From Rhizobacter koreensis (lineage in GTDB: Bacteria > Pseudomonadota > Gammaproteobacteria > Burkholderiales > Burkholderiaceae_C), in contig NZ_JABWMJ010000003.1 in NCBI RefSeq assembly GCF_013366375.1, positions 372,001-436,000 of the forward strand: a stretch of DNA of 64,000 nt. The letters run 5' to 3'. Position 1 is the first letter of the stretch. Every line of letters begins with the position of its first letter. The notes beneath the pieces are model-generated. The model ran no database searches. It was not told the origin of the DNA and saw nothing but the letters and a program-made list of their open reading frames with translations. The position numbers were made by a program, and so were the translations under genes. Positions 46,061 to 54,580 of this stretch are shown one piece after another.

Positions 46061-46639
46061 TCAGTGCGACGACGCGGTGGGCTCGTCGATCTCGATCAGC
46101 GCCGCAAAGAGCGGGTGGCCGTCGACGATGCAGGGCGGGGCGGCGCGGTGGGCGATGAACCCGGCGCGTCGCAGCAAGCGCTCGACGCCGAGGGGCGAGA
46201 CCGTGATCAGGCGCTCGGCACCGCGCGCGGCCGCCGCGCGCAGCGTCGCACGCAGCAGCGCCACGGCGATCGGCGACGAGAACTGCGACATGGCGCTGCT
46301 CGAGCGCGCCGTGAAGTCGACCGCTGCGAAGCGCGACAACTCCCAGACCGTCGGCGAGTGCGGCAGCGGCTGCTGATGCAGCAGCTGGGGGAACACCTCG
46401 CCGAGCAGATAGGGCCGCGTCGTTGGCAGCAGCCGCGCCGTGCCGGCAACTTCGCCGGAGTCGTCGCGCGCGACGACGTACACGGTATCGGGTCGATCGA
46501 ACTGGTCGAGCTCGAGTCCCTCGTGGGCGTTCTCGAGATTCCAGCCGAGCGTCTCGACGAAGACCTGATGGCGGAACCGTGCCAGCCCAATCATGATCTC
46601 GGACGAAAGACCACCTGAAGTGCCTGCGATGAAGTCCAC
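46061..46639 (-). CDS. Acyl-homoserine-lactone synthase (LuxI family)
   Basis: The 192-residue protein has the LuxI-type catalytic elements: RFRHQVFVETLGW (Arg, Phe and Trp of the active site), LELDQFDRPDTVYVVARD, GTARLLPTTRPYLLGEVFPQ, and WELSRFAAVDF. It makes an N-acyl-homoserine lactone from SAM and acyl-ACP; the acyl chain length cannot be told. The start is the GTG at 46639, preceded by AAGGAG. Upstream lies an inverted repeat that resembles a LuxR-binding box. It sits in the order luxR, RsaM-like, luxI, HD-GYP on one strand. Confidence 0.93.
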   Translation of the reverse strand: MDFIAGTSGGLSSEIMIGLARFRHQVFVETLGWNLENAHEGLELDQFDRPDTVYVVARDDSGEVAGTARLLPTTRPYLLGEVFPQLLHQQPLPHSPTVWELSRFAAVDFTARSSSAMSQFSSPIAVALLRATLRAAAARGAERLITVSPLGVERLLRRAGFIAHRAAPPCIVDGHPLFAALIEIDEPTASSH

Positions 46640-46697
46640 CTTCTCTCCTTATGAGCGTCGGTGGATTGAACCGAATCGGCTCTGGGCCGGTAACTAG

Positions 46698-46713
46698 CAA
46701 CCTTTATAGGTTG
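46698..46713. promoter_or_regulatory. Inverted repeat upstream of luxI, likely lux-box-type operator
   Basis: CAACCT TTAT AGGTTG forms perfect six-base arms around a four-base spacer. It ends 59 bases before the luxI start. A CT-N12-AG arrangement typical of lux boxes overlaps it (46694-46709). It is the likely binding site for the LuxR protein encoded next door, giving autoinduction. Confidence 0.5.
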
Positions 46714-46729
46714 GCACGCCCACTATCTT

Positions 46730-47101
46730 CTAGCAGTATCGATTGTTTACGGCGATCTTCGTCTCTTCCTGCCACGGCAGGGCATCGACGACCGTGCCGA
46801 GCACCGCTTCATTGCGCGCCCATGCATACGGATGCTGCGCCGCGTCGAGCAGCAGCAGGTTGCTGCGCGGCGGCCCGATCCGCAGCCAGCGCTCGTCGGC
46901 GACCAGCCAGTCCCAGCCCACCGTCACCGGCGGCTCGGTGCTCGCGATCCATTCGGTGTAGCCCGAGATCGTGGTGCGGGCGCCGCAGCGTTCGTCGAGC
47001 GCCGGTGCCTCGTCGTCGAGTCCGGAGATGAGGTGGGTGAACGGCAACGCCAGTACGTCGTCGATCGTCATTCGCAGGAAGCCGTCTTCAGTCGGATGCA
47101 T
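46730..47101 (-). CDS. RsaM-like (DUF4902) quorum-sensing regulator
   Basis: The 123-residue protein lies between luxR and luxI, as RsaM does in Burkholderia. It has the features I associate with that family: MTIDDVLALPFTHLISGLDD, GYTEWIAST, VTVGWDWLVADERWLRIGPP, and SNLLLLDAAQHPYAWARNE. RsaM homologues (for example TofM) lower acyl-homoserine-lactone production; they have a unique fold and no HTH. The similarity is by memory of short motifs, so the assignment is probable and not certain. An upstream CT-N12-AG element is noted separately. The ATG at 47101 was chosen. Confidence 0.6.
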   Translation of the reverse strand: MHPTEDGFLRMTIDDVLALPFTHLISGLDDEAPALDERCGARTTISGYTEWIASTEPPVTVGWDWLVADERWLRIGPPRSNLLLLDAAQHPYAWARNEAVLGTVVDALPWQEETKIAVNNRYC

Positions 47102-47178
47102 GGGAACCTCTCGGGAGCGCGACGCGGCGAGATGCGGCGCCGGTTCGCGGCATTGGGCCACAGGCGATGCCGCCTGGG

Positions 47179-47198
47179 CACTCCCAAGCTTTGCAGGT
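47179..47198. promoter_or_regulatory. Possible lux-box upstream of the RsaM-like gene
   Basis: CACT-CCCAAGCTTTGC-AGGT has the NNCT-N12-AGNN layout of lux boxes, with a palindromic AAGCTT centre. Its arms match at 6 of 10 positions. It ends 77 bases before the RsaM-like ATG. Confidence 0.35.
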
Positions 47199-47230
47199 TC
47201 CGACCGCCGGCTGTTAGCGGTCGTGTCAGG

Positions 47231-47944
47231 CTAATTGAGCAGGCCGAGCATTGCCGCCTTGACCGCGGCTGCGGTGCGGCTCGTCGCGTTGAGCTTGCGC
47301 ATGGCATTGCTCACGTGAAAGACCACGGTGCTGCTCGAGACGTCGAGGATGTCGGAGATCTCGGGCGCGGTCTTGCCGTCGGCGGTCCATTGCAGGACTT
47401 CGATCTCGCGTGGCGTGAGCGCCGACTCGATGCGGTTGAGCTGCGGCGAGATGCGGCGCGACAGCGCGACGTGCGCGATGTTGACCAGCCAGCGCATGCG
47501 CAGCTCCTTGGCCTCGAGCTCGACCGGCGTGAGCTCCTCGTCCGACCGCGCCAGAGTGACCATGCCGCCGACGCCGTGGCCGTCGAGGCTGGACTGCACC
47601 CAGCCGACGCGCAGGCCGTGGTCGCGCGCCTCGTCCCAGAGGTCGCGCGCGGTCGCGAACAGGTCGTCGCTCCAGAGCACCGGCGCCTGACTGCGCCGGC
47701 CGTGCAGCACCGTCGGGTCGCGCGACAGGTAGTCGGCGGCGGCATAGCGCTCCTGCCAGGCCGCGGGGTAGTTGTTGAGCATCACCGTCTGCGGGCGGGT
47801 CACCGGAATCGGCACCCGCAGGCCATACGCGCAGTACGGAAAACCGAGCGCCTCGGACGCGACCCGCAGGTGCCCGAAGATCTCGTCCTCCGAGATCTGG
47901 GAGTCCTCGATGGCCAGCAACATGTCTTCCTGCCACACGTGCAT
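47231..47944 (-). CDS. LuxR family quorum-sensing transcription regulator
   Basis: The 237-residue protein has an autoinducer-binding domain in the first ~165 residues ([74 protein letters not shown]) with the conserved Trp, Tyr, Asp and Pro positions. A LuxR/GerE helix-turn-helix domain follows at ~172-237: [41 protein letters not shown] (shown in parts: [16 protein letters not shown] and [10 protein letters not shown]). GGGGGAG stands just before the ATG at 47944. It likely responds to the lactone made by the neighbouring LuxI. A 14-base palindrome is 47 bases upstream of its start. Confidence 0.92.
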   Translation of the reverse strand: MHVWQEDMLLAIEDSQISEDEIFGHLRVASEALGFPYCAYGLRVPIPVTRPQTVMLNNYPAAWQERYAAADYLSRDPTVLHGRRSQAPVLWSDDLFATARDLWDEARDHGLRVGWVQSSLDGHGVGGMVTLARSDEELTPVELEAKELRMRWLVNIAHVALSRRISPQLNRIESALTPREIEVLQWTADGKTAPEISDILDVSSSTVVFHVSNAMRKLNATSRTAAAVKAAMLGLLN

Positions 47945-48289
47945 GAAAGCTCCCCCTCGTTCGCCTCGATCGATCGGACCGCTCGTTGGAGCCTGTCGCG
48001 ACAGGGTCGCCGGCGTGGCCGGTGCCGTCGGCCCTTGAAGGGCTTCTTTCGACAGACAACGCATGCATTGTTACATCGGAAGCCGCGCCGGCGGAGGCTT
48101 CGTACGCCTGGATACGGATACGTGAACGCGTGACACATGCGTCGAGCCGGCGGCCGTGGACGACGCGTTTTCATCCGCTCGACATAATCGGCCGCCCCGG
48201 TCGTCGCGGCGCGGCGCCGGCGGCCTCCGACGCCGCGCTCCTCGCGCCATGCCGATCCCGCTCATGAAACTCCCCCGCCAGACTGCCCC
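47945..48289. promoter_or_regulatory. Divergent control region between luxR and the M20 peptidase gene
   Basis: This 345-base gene-free stretch carries both promoters. A perfect palindrome CCTGTCGCGACAGG lies at 47992-48005. A repeated TACGGATACG-like element (GGATACGGATACGTG) occurs at ~48110-48124. No clear hexamers are seen. Confidence 0.4.
47992..48005. repeat. 14-base perfect palindrome upstream of luxR
   Basis: CCTGTCGCGACAGG is fully palindromic. It has the CTGT...ACAG ends of a lux box but the arms are only four bases apart instead of the usual eight, so it does not fit the classical box. It may bind another regulator. Confidence 0.4.
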
Positions 48290-49576
48290 ATGAACCCGAA
48301 TCTCCCCTTGTATCGCCGCACGGCGCTCGCGCTCACCTTCGCCGCGCTGTTCGCTGCCGGAACCGCGACGGCGGCGCCCGTGGCGCCGGTGCACGACCTT
48401 GCCAAGCAGGAGCAGCAGCCGCTCCTGGACACGCTGCGCGACCTCGTCTCGATCGAATCGGGCAGCAAGGACATTGAAGGCGTCGAGCGCATCGCTGCGC
48501 TGGTCGCCGAGCGCCTGCGCCAGCTCGGCGGCAAGGTCGAGGTGATCCAGCCGGCGGAGGTCTACCGCATGGACGACACGCCGCCAAAGGTCGGACCGAT
48601 GGTGCAGGCCGAATGGCGCGGCACCGGCACCAAGAAGATCATGCTGATCGCGCACATGGACACGGTCTACCTGCGCGGCATGCTCAAGGACCAGCCGTTC
48701 CGCGTCCAGGGCGACCGGGCGTACGGCCTCGGCATCGCCGACGACAAGCAGGGCGTCGCGCTGATCGTGCACACCGTGGCCATGCTCAACAAGCTCGGCT
48801 TCAAGGACTACGGCACGCTCACGGTGCTGATCAACGGCGACGAGGAGATCAGCTCGCCGGGCGCGCGCAGCACCATCACCCGGGTCGCATCGACGCAGGA
48901 CGCCGTGCTGTCGTTCGAGGGCGGCGGCACCGACGGCAGCTTGCGTCTCGCGACCAGCGGCATCGGCGCGGCCTACCTCAGCGTCGAGGGCAAGTCGTCG
49001 CACGCCGGTGCTCGTCCCGAAGGCGGCGTCAACGCGCTGTACGAGCTCTCGCACCAGCTGCTGCAGCTGCGCGACCTGTCGCAGAACGACAAGGGTCTCA
49101 AGCTCAACTGGACGGTCGCCCAGGCCGGGACCAACCGCAACGTGATTCCGGCGCAGGCCACCGCGCAGGCGGACGCACGCGCGCTGCGGGTGGCGGACTT
49201 CGACCAGCTGCAGGCGACGCTGCAGGAGCGCGTGAAGAAGCAGCTGATCCCCGAGGCCAAGGTGCAGCTCAAGTTCGAGGTTCGCCGTCCGCCGCTCGAG
49301 GCGAGCGCGGCGTCGCGTCGCCTCGGTGCGCTCGGCCAGGCGATCTACGGCGAGCTCGGAGTGCCGATGAAGGTGATCGACGTCGCGACCGGCGGCGGCA
49401 CCGACGCAGCGTTCGCGGCGCTGCAGACGCGCGGCGCGGTGGTCGAGGGCTTCGGCCTCAGCGGCTTCGGCGCGCATTCGAACGACGCCGAGTACGTGCA
49501 GATCGAGACGATCGTGCCGCGCCTCTACCTGGCGACGCGCGTGATCATGGACGTGTCGCAGGACAAGGCGAAGTAG
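48290..49576 (+). CDS. M20 family metallopeptidase (glutamate carboxypeptidase type), secreted
   Basis: The 428-residue protein has a signal peptide (TALALTFAALFAAGTATA), so it is periplasmic. The M20 zinc site is complete: LIAHMDTVYL (His and Asp), IADDKQGVALI (Asp), NGDEEISSPGA (Glu-Glu), then the dimerisation domain SSHAGARPEGGVNAL and a final His in GFGAHSNDAEYV. It resembles carboxypeptidase G2, which releases C-terminal glutamate from folates and peptides. The gene is divergent from luxR, which may mean shared regulation. Confidence 0.9.
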   Translation: MNPNLPLYRRTALALTFAALFAAGTATAAPVAPVHDLAKQEQQPLLDTLRDLVSIESGSKDIEGVERIAALVAERLRQLGGKVEVIQPAEVYRMDDTPPKVGPMVQAEWRGTGTKKIMLIAHMDTVYLRGMLKDQPFRVQGDRAYGLGIADDKQGVALIVHTVAMLNKLGFKDYGTLTVLINGDEEISSPGARSTITRVASTQDAVLSFEGGGTDGSLRLATSGIGAAYLSVEGKSSHAGARPEGGVNALYELSHQLLQLRDLSQNDKGLKLNWTVAQAGTNRNVIPAQATAQADARALRVADFDQLQATLQERVKKQLIPEAKVQLKFEVRRPPLEASAASRRLGALGQAIYGELGVPMKVIDVATGGGTDAAFAALQTRGAVVEGFGLSGFGAHSNDAEYVQIETIVPRLYLATRVIMDVSQDKAK

Positions 49577-49718
49577 AACGCTCCTAGGTTGACAGCGCGG
49601 TGGACACCGCGCGGTCGCGGTCGATGCGATGACCGCGGCGTTGCATGCCGGCGCTTGGTCGACCCGGCTCGCATGGCAGCGCGTGTCGGACAGCAGCGTC
49701 CGCACGCACGCCGTGCTC

Positions 49719-51965
49719 TCAGCGGCGCCGCATGCCGCGTCGCATCTGCGCCAGCGGCCGCTTGCCCTTGAGCTGGCGCTCGATGCCGTTGTTGAGCTCT
49801 TCGCGCAGGGCGAGCACCTCGTCGACGTCCCCGTACACGCCTTCGAAGCGCAGGTCGAGCCAGAGCCACAGCGTGCACGAGCGCAGCGCCTGCTCCATGC
49901 GGTCGAGCCGGCTGTGGCCGTCGACGTCGCGCAGGAACCAGGGGCTGCCGGCGCGCCCGGTGCTGGCGTGGCTGCTGCTCCAGTCGAGGAACTCCTGCAC
50001 CTGTGCATCGGTTCGGGTGTCGACCGGCGCCTGCGCGTAGACGAAGCGCTGCTGCAGGCTGAGGCGCGACGCCCTGCGATCGAGCTGCTCGGCGAGTTCC
50101 AGCATCTGGTCGAGCTCGGCGACCTGGAAGTGCGCGTTGTCGAGCTTGAGCTGCTCGACGAAGACGCCGAGCACGTCGCGCAGGCGGGTCTTGCCGAGGC
50201 GCGTCGCGATGGTGTCGACGTGCCACGCGTTCGGCGCGACGGGCGCCTTGAAGTCGGCCGGCGCACGAGGCGGCGTGGCGAGCAGCTCGCGCAGCTTGCG
50301 CAGCGAGCCCGGCTCGGAATCGGCGAGCACGCCGGCGAAGCCTTCCTCGTGGATGCCGTAACGCCCGGCGCGGCCGGCGATCTGGTGCGCCTCGGACTCG
50401 CTGAGCGGGCGGTCGCCGACGCCGTCGAACTTGGTGACGGTGCTGAACAGCACGCGCCGGATCGGCAGGTTGAGGCCCATGCCGATCGCGTCGGTCGCCA
50501 CCAGGATGTCCGACTCACCCTCGGCGAAGCGCTCCGCCTCGCGGCGCCGCACCTCTGGCGGCAGCGCGCCGTAGATCACCGACACCGGGTGCCCCGACGA
50601 CGCGATCTGGTCGCGCAGCATCAGCACGTCGCGCCGGCTGAACGCGACGACGGCGTCGCCCTTCTGCAGCGCAGGCAGCGGCACGGCGTGCGGCAGCAGT
50701 TCGACGTGCTGCATGCGCTCGAAGCGGCGCACCGTCGAGCGCTCGCCGCAGAGGCCGAGCAGGTTCTGGATCGCCGGCACCGCGTAGCTCGAGCAGATGA
50801 TGATGACCTCGTCGGCCGGCACGCCGACGATGGCCTGGGTCCAGGCCCAGCCCCGGCTGGCGTCGAAGATCATCTGCGCCTCGTCGATCACGGCGACGTC
50901 GATCGGCCGGTTCGTCGCGACCATCTCGATCGTGCTCGACACCAGGCCGGCGCCGGGCGCCGGCACGTTCTCCTCGCCGGTCAGCAGCGAGCAGGCGACA
51001 CCGCGCGCGACCAGGCGATCGCGGCCCTCGAGGGCCAGCAGGCGCAGCGGCGCGAGGTAGGCGCCGGTGTGCGCCTTGGCGAGCCGCTCGAACGCCGCAT
51101 GCGTCTTGCCGCTGTTCGGTGCGCCGACGTAGAGCGTGATCGTGCGCTGCAGCCGGCGCGCGAGGACGAAGGTGTCGGGGTAGCCCTGAAACGCGAGCTC
51201 GCTGTTGAGGCCTTCGAGCGTGTCGAGCTCGACCGCGCGCTGTTCCCAGCGCTCCTGCGCGCGGCTGCACGCGGCGAGCAGCGCCTGGATCGGCTGCGGC
51301 CGGTCGCACTCGGCCTGCAGGCGCGGCTGCAGCGAGTCGAGATAGCGCGCCGGAAAGGTCAGGCTGCGCGCGACGAGGGCGTCGAGGTGCGCCCGCAGCG
51401 TCTCGGCGTGCGGGTAGGCCGGCGCCGGCCCGAGCGAGGCTTCGAGCGCCGGCAGGTCGCCGCTGCGGTAGAAGTCCCAGATCGGACCCGCGTCGACCGG
51501 CGTCTGGAAGCGGACCGTGATCTGCCAGTCGACGTTCTGCATCGCGAGGGCGCGGCTGTGCGTGCGCCGCCACTCCGCGCCGTCGCGGAACACGCCGAGG
51601 GTGTCGAGGGTCGCCGTGCGTTCGAGCATCAGCGCCCGCACGGTCGGCCCGTTGCCGACCGCCGCGAGGTGGGCCAGCGCGATATCGATCAGGCCGGGCG
51701 CGATCCAGCGGCTCGGCCGCGCGCCCGAGACCGCCTTCTGCAGCTGGATGTAGCCGAGGCGCTCGAACACCGCGTGCGCGCTCGGGTCGGCCTCGCTGGC
51801 GATGCCGCAGTCGCCGGGCGTGACGACCTGGGGGAGGTTGTACGCGGCACGCCGGATGCGGTTGAGCTGCTCGGGTCCGACGTGGGCCGGCAGCCGCGCC
51901 AGGTGGCGCGGGTCGGGAAGCTCGAAAGCCGGCGGAGGGGTCGTTGACGTCGGGGCCGAAGGCAT
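49719..51965 (-). CDS. SUV3-like ATP-dependent RNA helicase
   Basis: This 748-residue protein starts at the ATG at 51965; an in-frame GTG at 52079 would add 38 residues. The helicase core is superfamily 2: motif I LYVGAPNSGKTHAAFERLAK, motif II AVIDEAQMIFD, motif III region IIICSSYAVPA, then AFSRRDVLML, TDAIGMGLNLPIRRVLF and motif VI HQIAGRAGRYG. A long N-terminal extension (~230 residues) and a C-terminal domain (~560-748) complete it, both as in SUV3. SUV3 works with the RNA degradosome in mitochondria; the bacterial homologue would unwind RNA for decay. Confidence 0.85.
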   Translation of the reverse strand: MPSAPTSTTPPPAFELPDPRHLARLPAHVGPEQLNRIRRAAYNLPQVVTPGDCGIASEADPSAHAVFERLGYIQLQKAVSGARPSRWIAPGLIDIALAHLAAVGNGPTVRALMLERTATLDTLGVFRDGAEWRRTHSRALAMQNVDWQITVRFQTPVDAGPIWDFYRSGDLPALEASLGPAPAYPHAETLRAHLDALVARSLTFPARYLDSLQPRLQAECDRPQPIQALLAACSRAQERWEQRAVELDTLEGLNSELAFQGYPDTFVLARRLQRTITLYVGAPNSGKTHAAFERLAKAHTGAYLAPLRLLALEGRDRLVARGVACSLLTGEENVPAPGAGLVSSTIEMVATNRPIDVAVIDEAQMIFDASRGWAWTQAIVGVPADEVIIICSSYAVPAIQNLLGLCGERSTVRRFERMQHVELLPHAVPLPALQKGDAVVAFSRRDVLMLRDQIASSGHPVSVIYGALPPEVRRREAERFAEGESDILVATDAIGMGLNLPIRRVLFSTVTKFDGVGDRPLSESEAHQIAGRAGRYGIHEEGFAGVLADSEPGSLRKLRELLATPPRAPADFKAPVAPNAWHVDTIATRLGKTRLRDVLGVFVEQLKLDNAHFQVAELDQMLELAEQLDRRASRLSLQQRFVYAQAPVDTRTDAQVQEFLDWSSSHASTGRAGSPWFLRDVDGHSRLDRMEQALRSCTLWLWLDLRFEGVYGDVDEVLALREELNNGIERQLKGKRPLAQMRRGMRRR

Positions 51966-52151
51966 GCGGGTGGTGCGCCGCGGAACGGGCACATCGCCAG
52001 GGGCAATCGGCAGGCCGTCGCTCGAGGCGGCGTGGTCGATGCTTGAGGTGGAAAACGAGGAGCCGCCGGTGCGGCTCACGCCACTCGCCGCGAGCTGCAG
52101 CGCGACGGCCGGAGGCTCGGCCGGCGCGTGCTGCGCCGGCTGTGGCGCCGC

Positions 52152-52688
52152 TCAGCTCGCGCTGATCACGCCGCAGGCGAGGCGGCCGCCGGCGTTGCCG
52201 GTCGGCTGCGTCGCGTAGTCGTCGGGCATGGCGTGCACGATGACGCCCTTGCCGACGATGTCGGTGGCAGCGCCCGTCTTCAGGGTGCCGTCGATCTGGA
52301 ACGTCGCGCTCGCGTTGCCGCTCGCGTCGGACTTCAACGACGGCATGTCGCCGCGGTGATGGGGGCCGCTCTGCGGGCCGTGCGGCTCGGCCGTCGGGTT
52401 GAAGTGACCGCCGGCGCTCATCGCGTCGGGCGACGAGCAGTCGCCTTTCTCGTGGACGTGGAAGCCGTGCTCCGAGTTCGGCTTCAGCCCGCTGACGCGC
52501 GCGTCGACCTGCACCTTCGAGCCCACCTGCGAGAAGCGAACCGTGCCACTCGTGCTGTTGCCCGCGGTCGGCTGCAGCCGTGCCGTGGCCTCGGCCGACG
52601 AGGCCGGCGCCGTCATGCAGCCGGCGAGGGTCGCCAACGTTCCGGCGGCGGTGAGCGCCACGCCCGTCCTGATCCAGCTTGCTGCCAT
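52152..52688 (-). CDS. sodC: Cu/Zn superoxide dismutase, lipoprotein
   Basis: The 178-residue protein has a lipobox at TLATLAGC (Cys24), so it is anchored in the periplasm. The metal-binding site is HGFHVHEKGDCSSPDAM, with further His in GGHFNPTAEPHGPQSGPHHR and VIVHAMPDD; the closing GGRLACGVIS provides the second disulfide Cys. It dismutates periplasmic superoxide. An Ala-rich spacer follows the lipid site. Confidence 0.93.
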   Translation of the reverse strand: MAASWIRTGVALTAAGTLATLAGCMTAPASSAEATARLQPTAGNSTSGTVRFSQVGSKVQVDARVSGLKPNSEHGFHVHEKGDCSSPDAMSAGGHFNPTAEPHGPQSGPHHRGDMPSLKSDASGNASATFQIDGTLKTGAATDIVGKGVIVHAMPDDYATQPTGNAGGRLACGVISAS

Positions 52689-52739
52689 CGTTGCTCCTGC
52701 GTTGCCTTGGGGAGCGGCGATCCTAGCAAGCTCGATCGT

Positions 52740-52862
52740 TCACGCCGTCGCGAGCAGGATCGCGCTCAGCGTCGAGAGCACGAGGACGAGCGGGAAGGCG
52801 ATGCGTGGGCGCCAGGCACGCAGGGTCGGGCGGACCGGACGGAAGAACGAGAGCTGCAACAT
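52740..52862 (-). CDS. Possible 40-residue membrane peptide
   Basis: The frame encodes a basic start (MLQLSFFRPVRPTLRAWRPR) and one hydrophobic segment (IAFPLVLVLSTLSAILLATA). It has no ribosome-binding site. It could be a small single-pass membrane peptide, but chance is equally likely. Confidence 0.2.
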   Translation of the reverse strand: MLQLSFFRPVRPTLRAWRPRIAFPLVLVLSTLSAILLATA

Positions 52863-53021
52863 GGTGACGCACTGTAGGCACGGCCGGGCCCCTCGCGAAT
52901 CCACCGGATGTGGGACGGGGGCCCCGCCCGGCAGGCACCCGGCTGCAGCGCCGCGCGTCGAGTCGGGAACCCGAATTGCCGGTGCGCGGGTCCGCCCGCT
53001 GCCGGGCCCGCGAGACCCACC

Positions 53022-53545
<524 letters not shown>

Positions 53546-53549
<4 letters not shown>

Positions 53550-54580
53550 ACCGCTTCGAGTTCCACCGCGCGAGCGACGTCGCCGGCGCGACGCGGCTGG
53601 GCGCCGGCGGCGCCCGTTTTCTCGCCGGCGGCACCAACCTCGTCGACCTGATGAAGGAGGACGTCGAGCGGCCGCGCACCGTGGTCGACATCACGCGGCT
53701 GCCGCTGCGCGGCATCGACGATCTGCCCGATGGCGGGCTCCGGCTCGGGGCGCTCGCGAGCAACGCCGCCACCGCCTGCGACGAGCGCGTCGCGACGCGC
53801 TATCCGATGCTCGCCTCGGCGATCCTCGCGGGCGCCAGCCCGCAGCTGCGCAACGCGGCGACCAACGGCGGCAACATCAACCAGCGCACGCGCTGCTACT
53901 ACTTCTACGACGTCGCGACGCCGTGCAACAAGCGCGAGCCGGGAACCGGCTGCAGCGCGATCGGCGGTGTGACGCGGCAGCACGCGATCCTCGGCGCGAG
54001 CGAGCACTGCATCGCGACGCACCCGTCCGACATGGCGGTCGCGCTCGCGGCGCTCGGTGCGACGGTGCAGGTCACCGGGCCCGCCGGCGAGCGCTCGATC
54101 GCGTTCGCCGACTACCACCGGCTGCCGGGCGACGAGCCGTGGCGCGACAACACGCTCGAGACCGGCGAGCTGGTGACCGCGATCGACCTGCCCGCCGAGG
54201 GCTTCGCGCCGCACAGCACCTACCTCAAGCTGCGCGATCGCCTGTCGTACGCGTTCGCGCTGGTCTCGGTCGCCGCCGCGCTGCGCCTCGACGACGCCGG
54301 GCGCATCGCCGAGGCGCGCGTCGCGCTCGGCGGTATCGCCCACAGGCCGTGGCGCGACACCCGCGCCGAGGCGTCGCTGCAGGGCACGTTGCCGGGCGAC
54401 GATGCATTCGCCGCCTTCGCGACCGCGCTGCTCGCCGGCGCGCGCGGGCAGGGCGGCAACGACTTCAAGATCGAGCTGGCGCGCCGCGCGGTGCGCCGTG
54501 CGCTGCGCCAGGCCGCCGACGGCACGCCGCAGTCGCAGGTGGACAAGCGAGTGGCCGCACCGGCAAGGAGCGCAGCATGA
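53546..54580 (+). CDS. paoB: Aldehyde oxidoreductase FAD-binding subunit (PaoB-like)
   Basis: The 344-residue protein has the FAD-binding motifs ARFLAGGTNLVDLMKEDV and NAATNGGNINQRTRC. Cys residues in the segment RCYYFYDVATPCNKREPGTG followed by CSAIGG match PaoB, where they hold an extra [4Fe-4S] cluster that ordinary xanthine dehydrogenases lack. This identifies the system as Pao-type. The start and stop overlap both neighbours (ATGA), so the three genes form one translationally coupled operon. Confidence 0.9.

Noticed and set aside
48071..50518. Open frame of ~815 codons on the - strand over the M20 gene and helicase end
   Set aside because: It reads through two clearly coding genes on other frames; Ser/Arg-rich noise.
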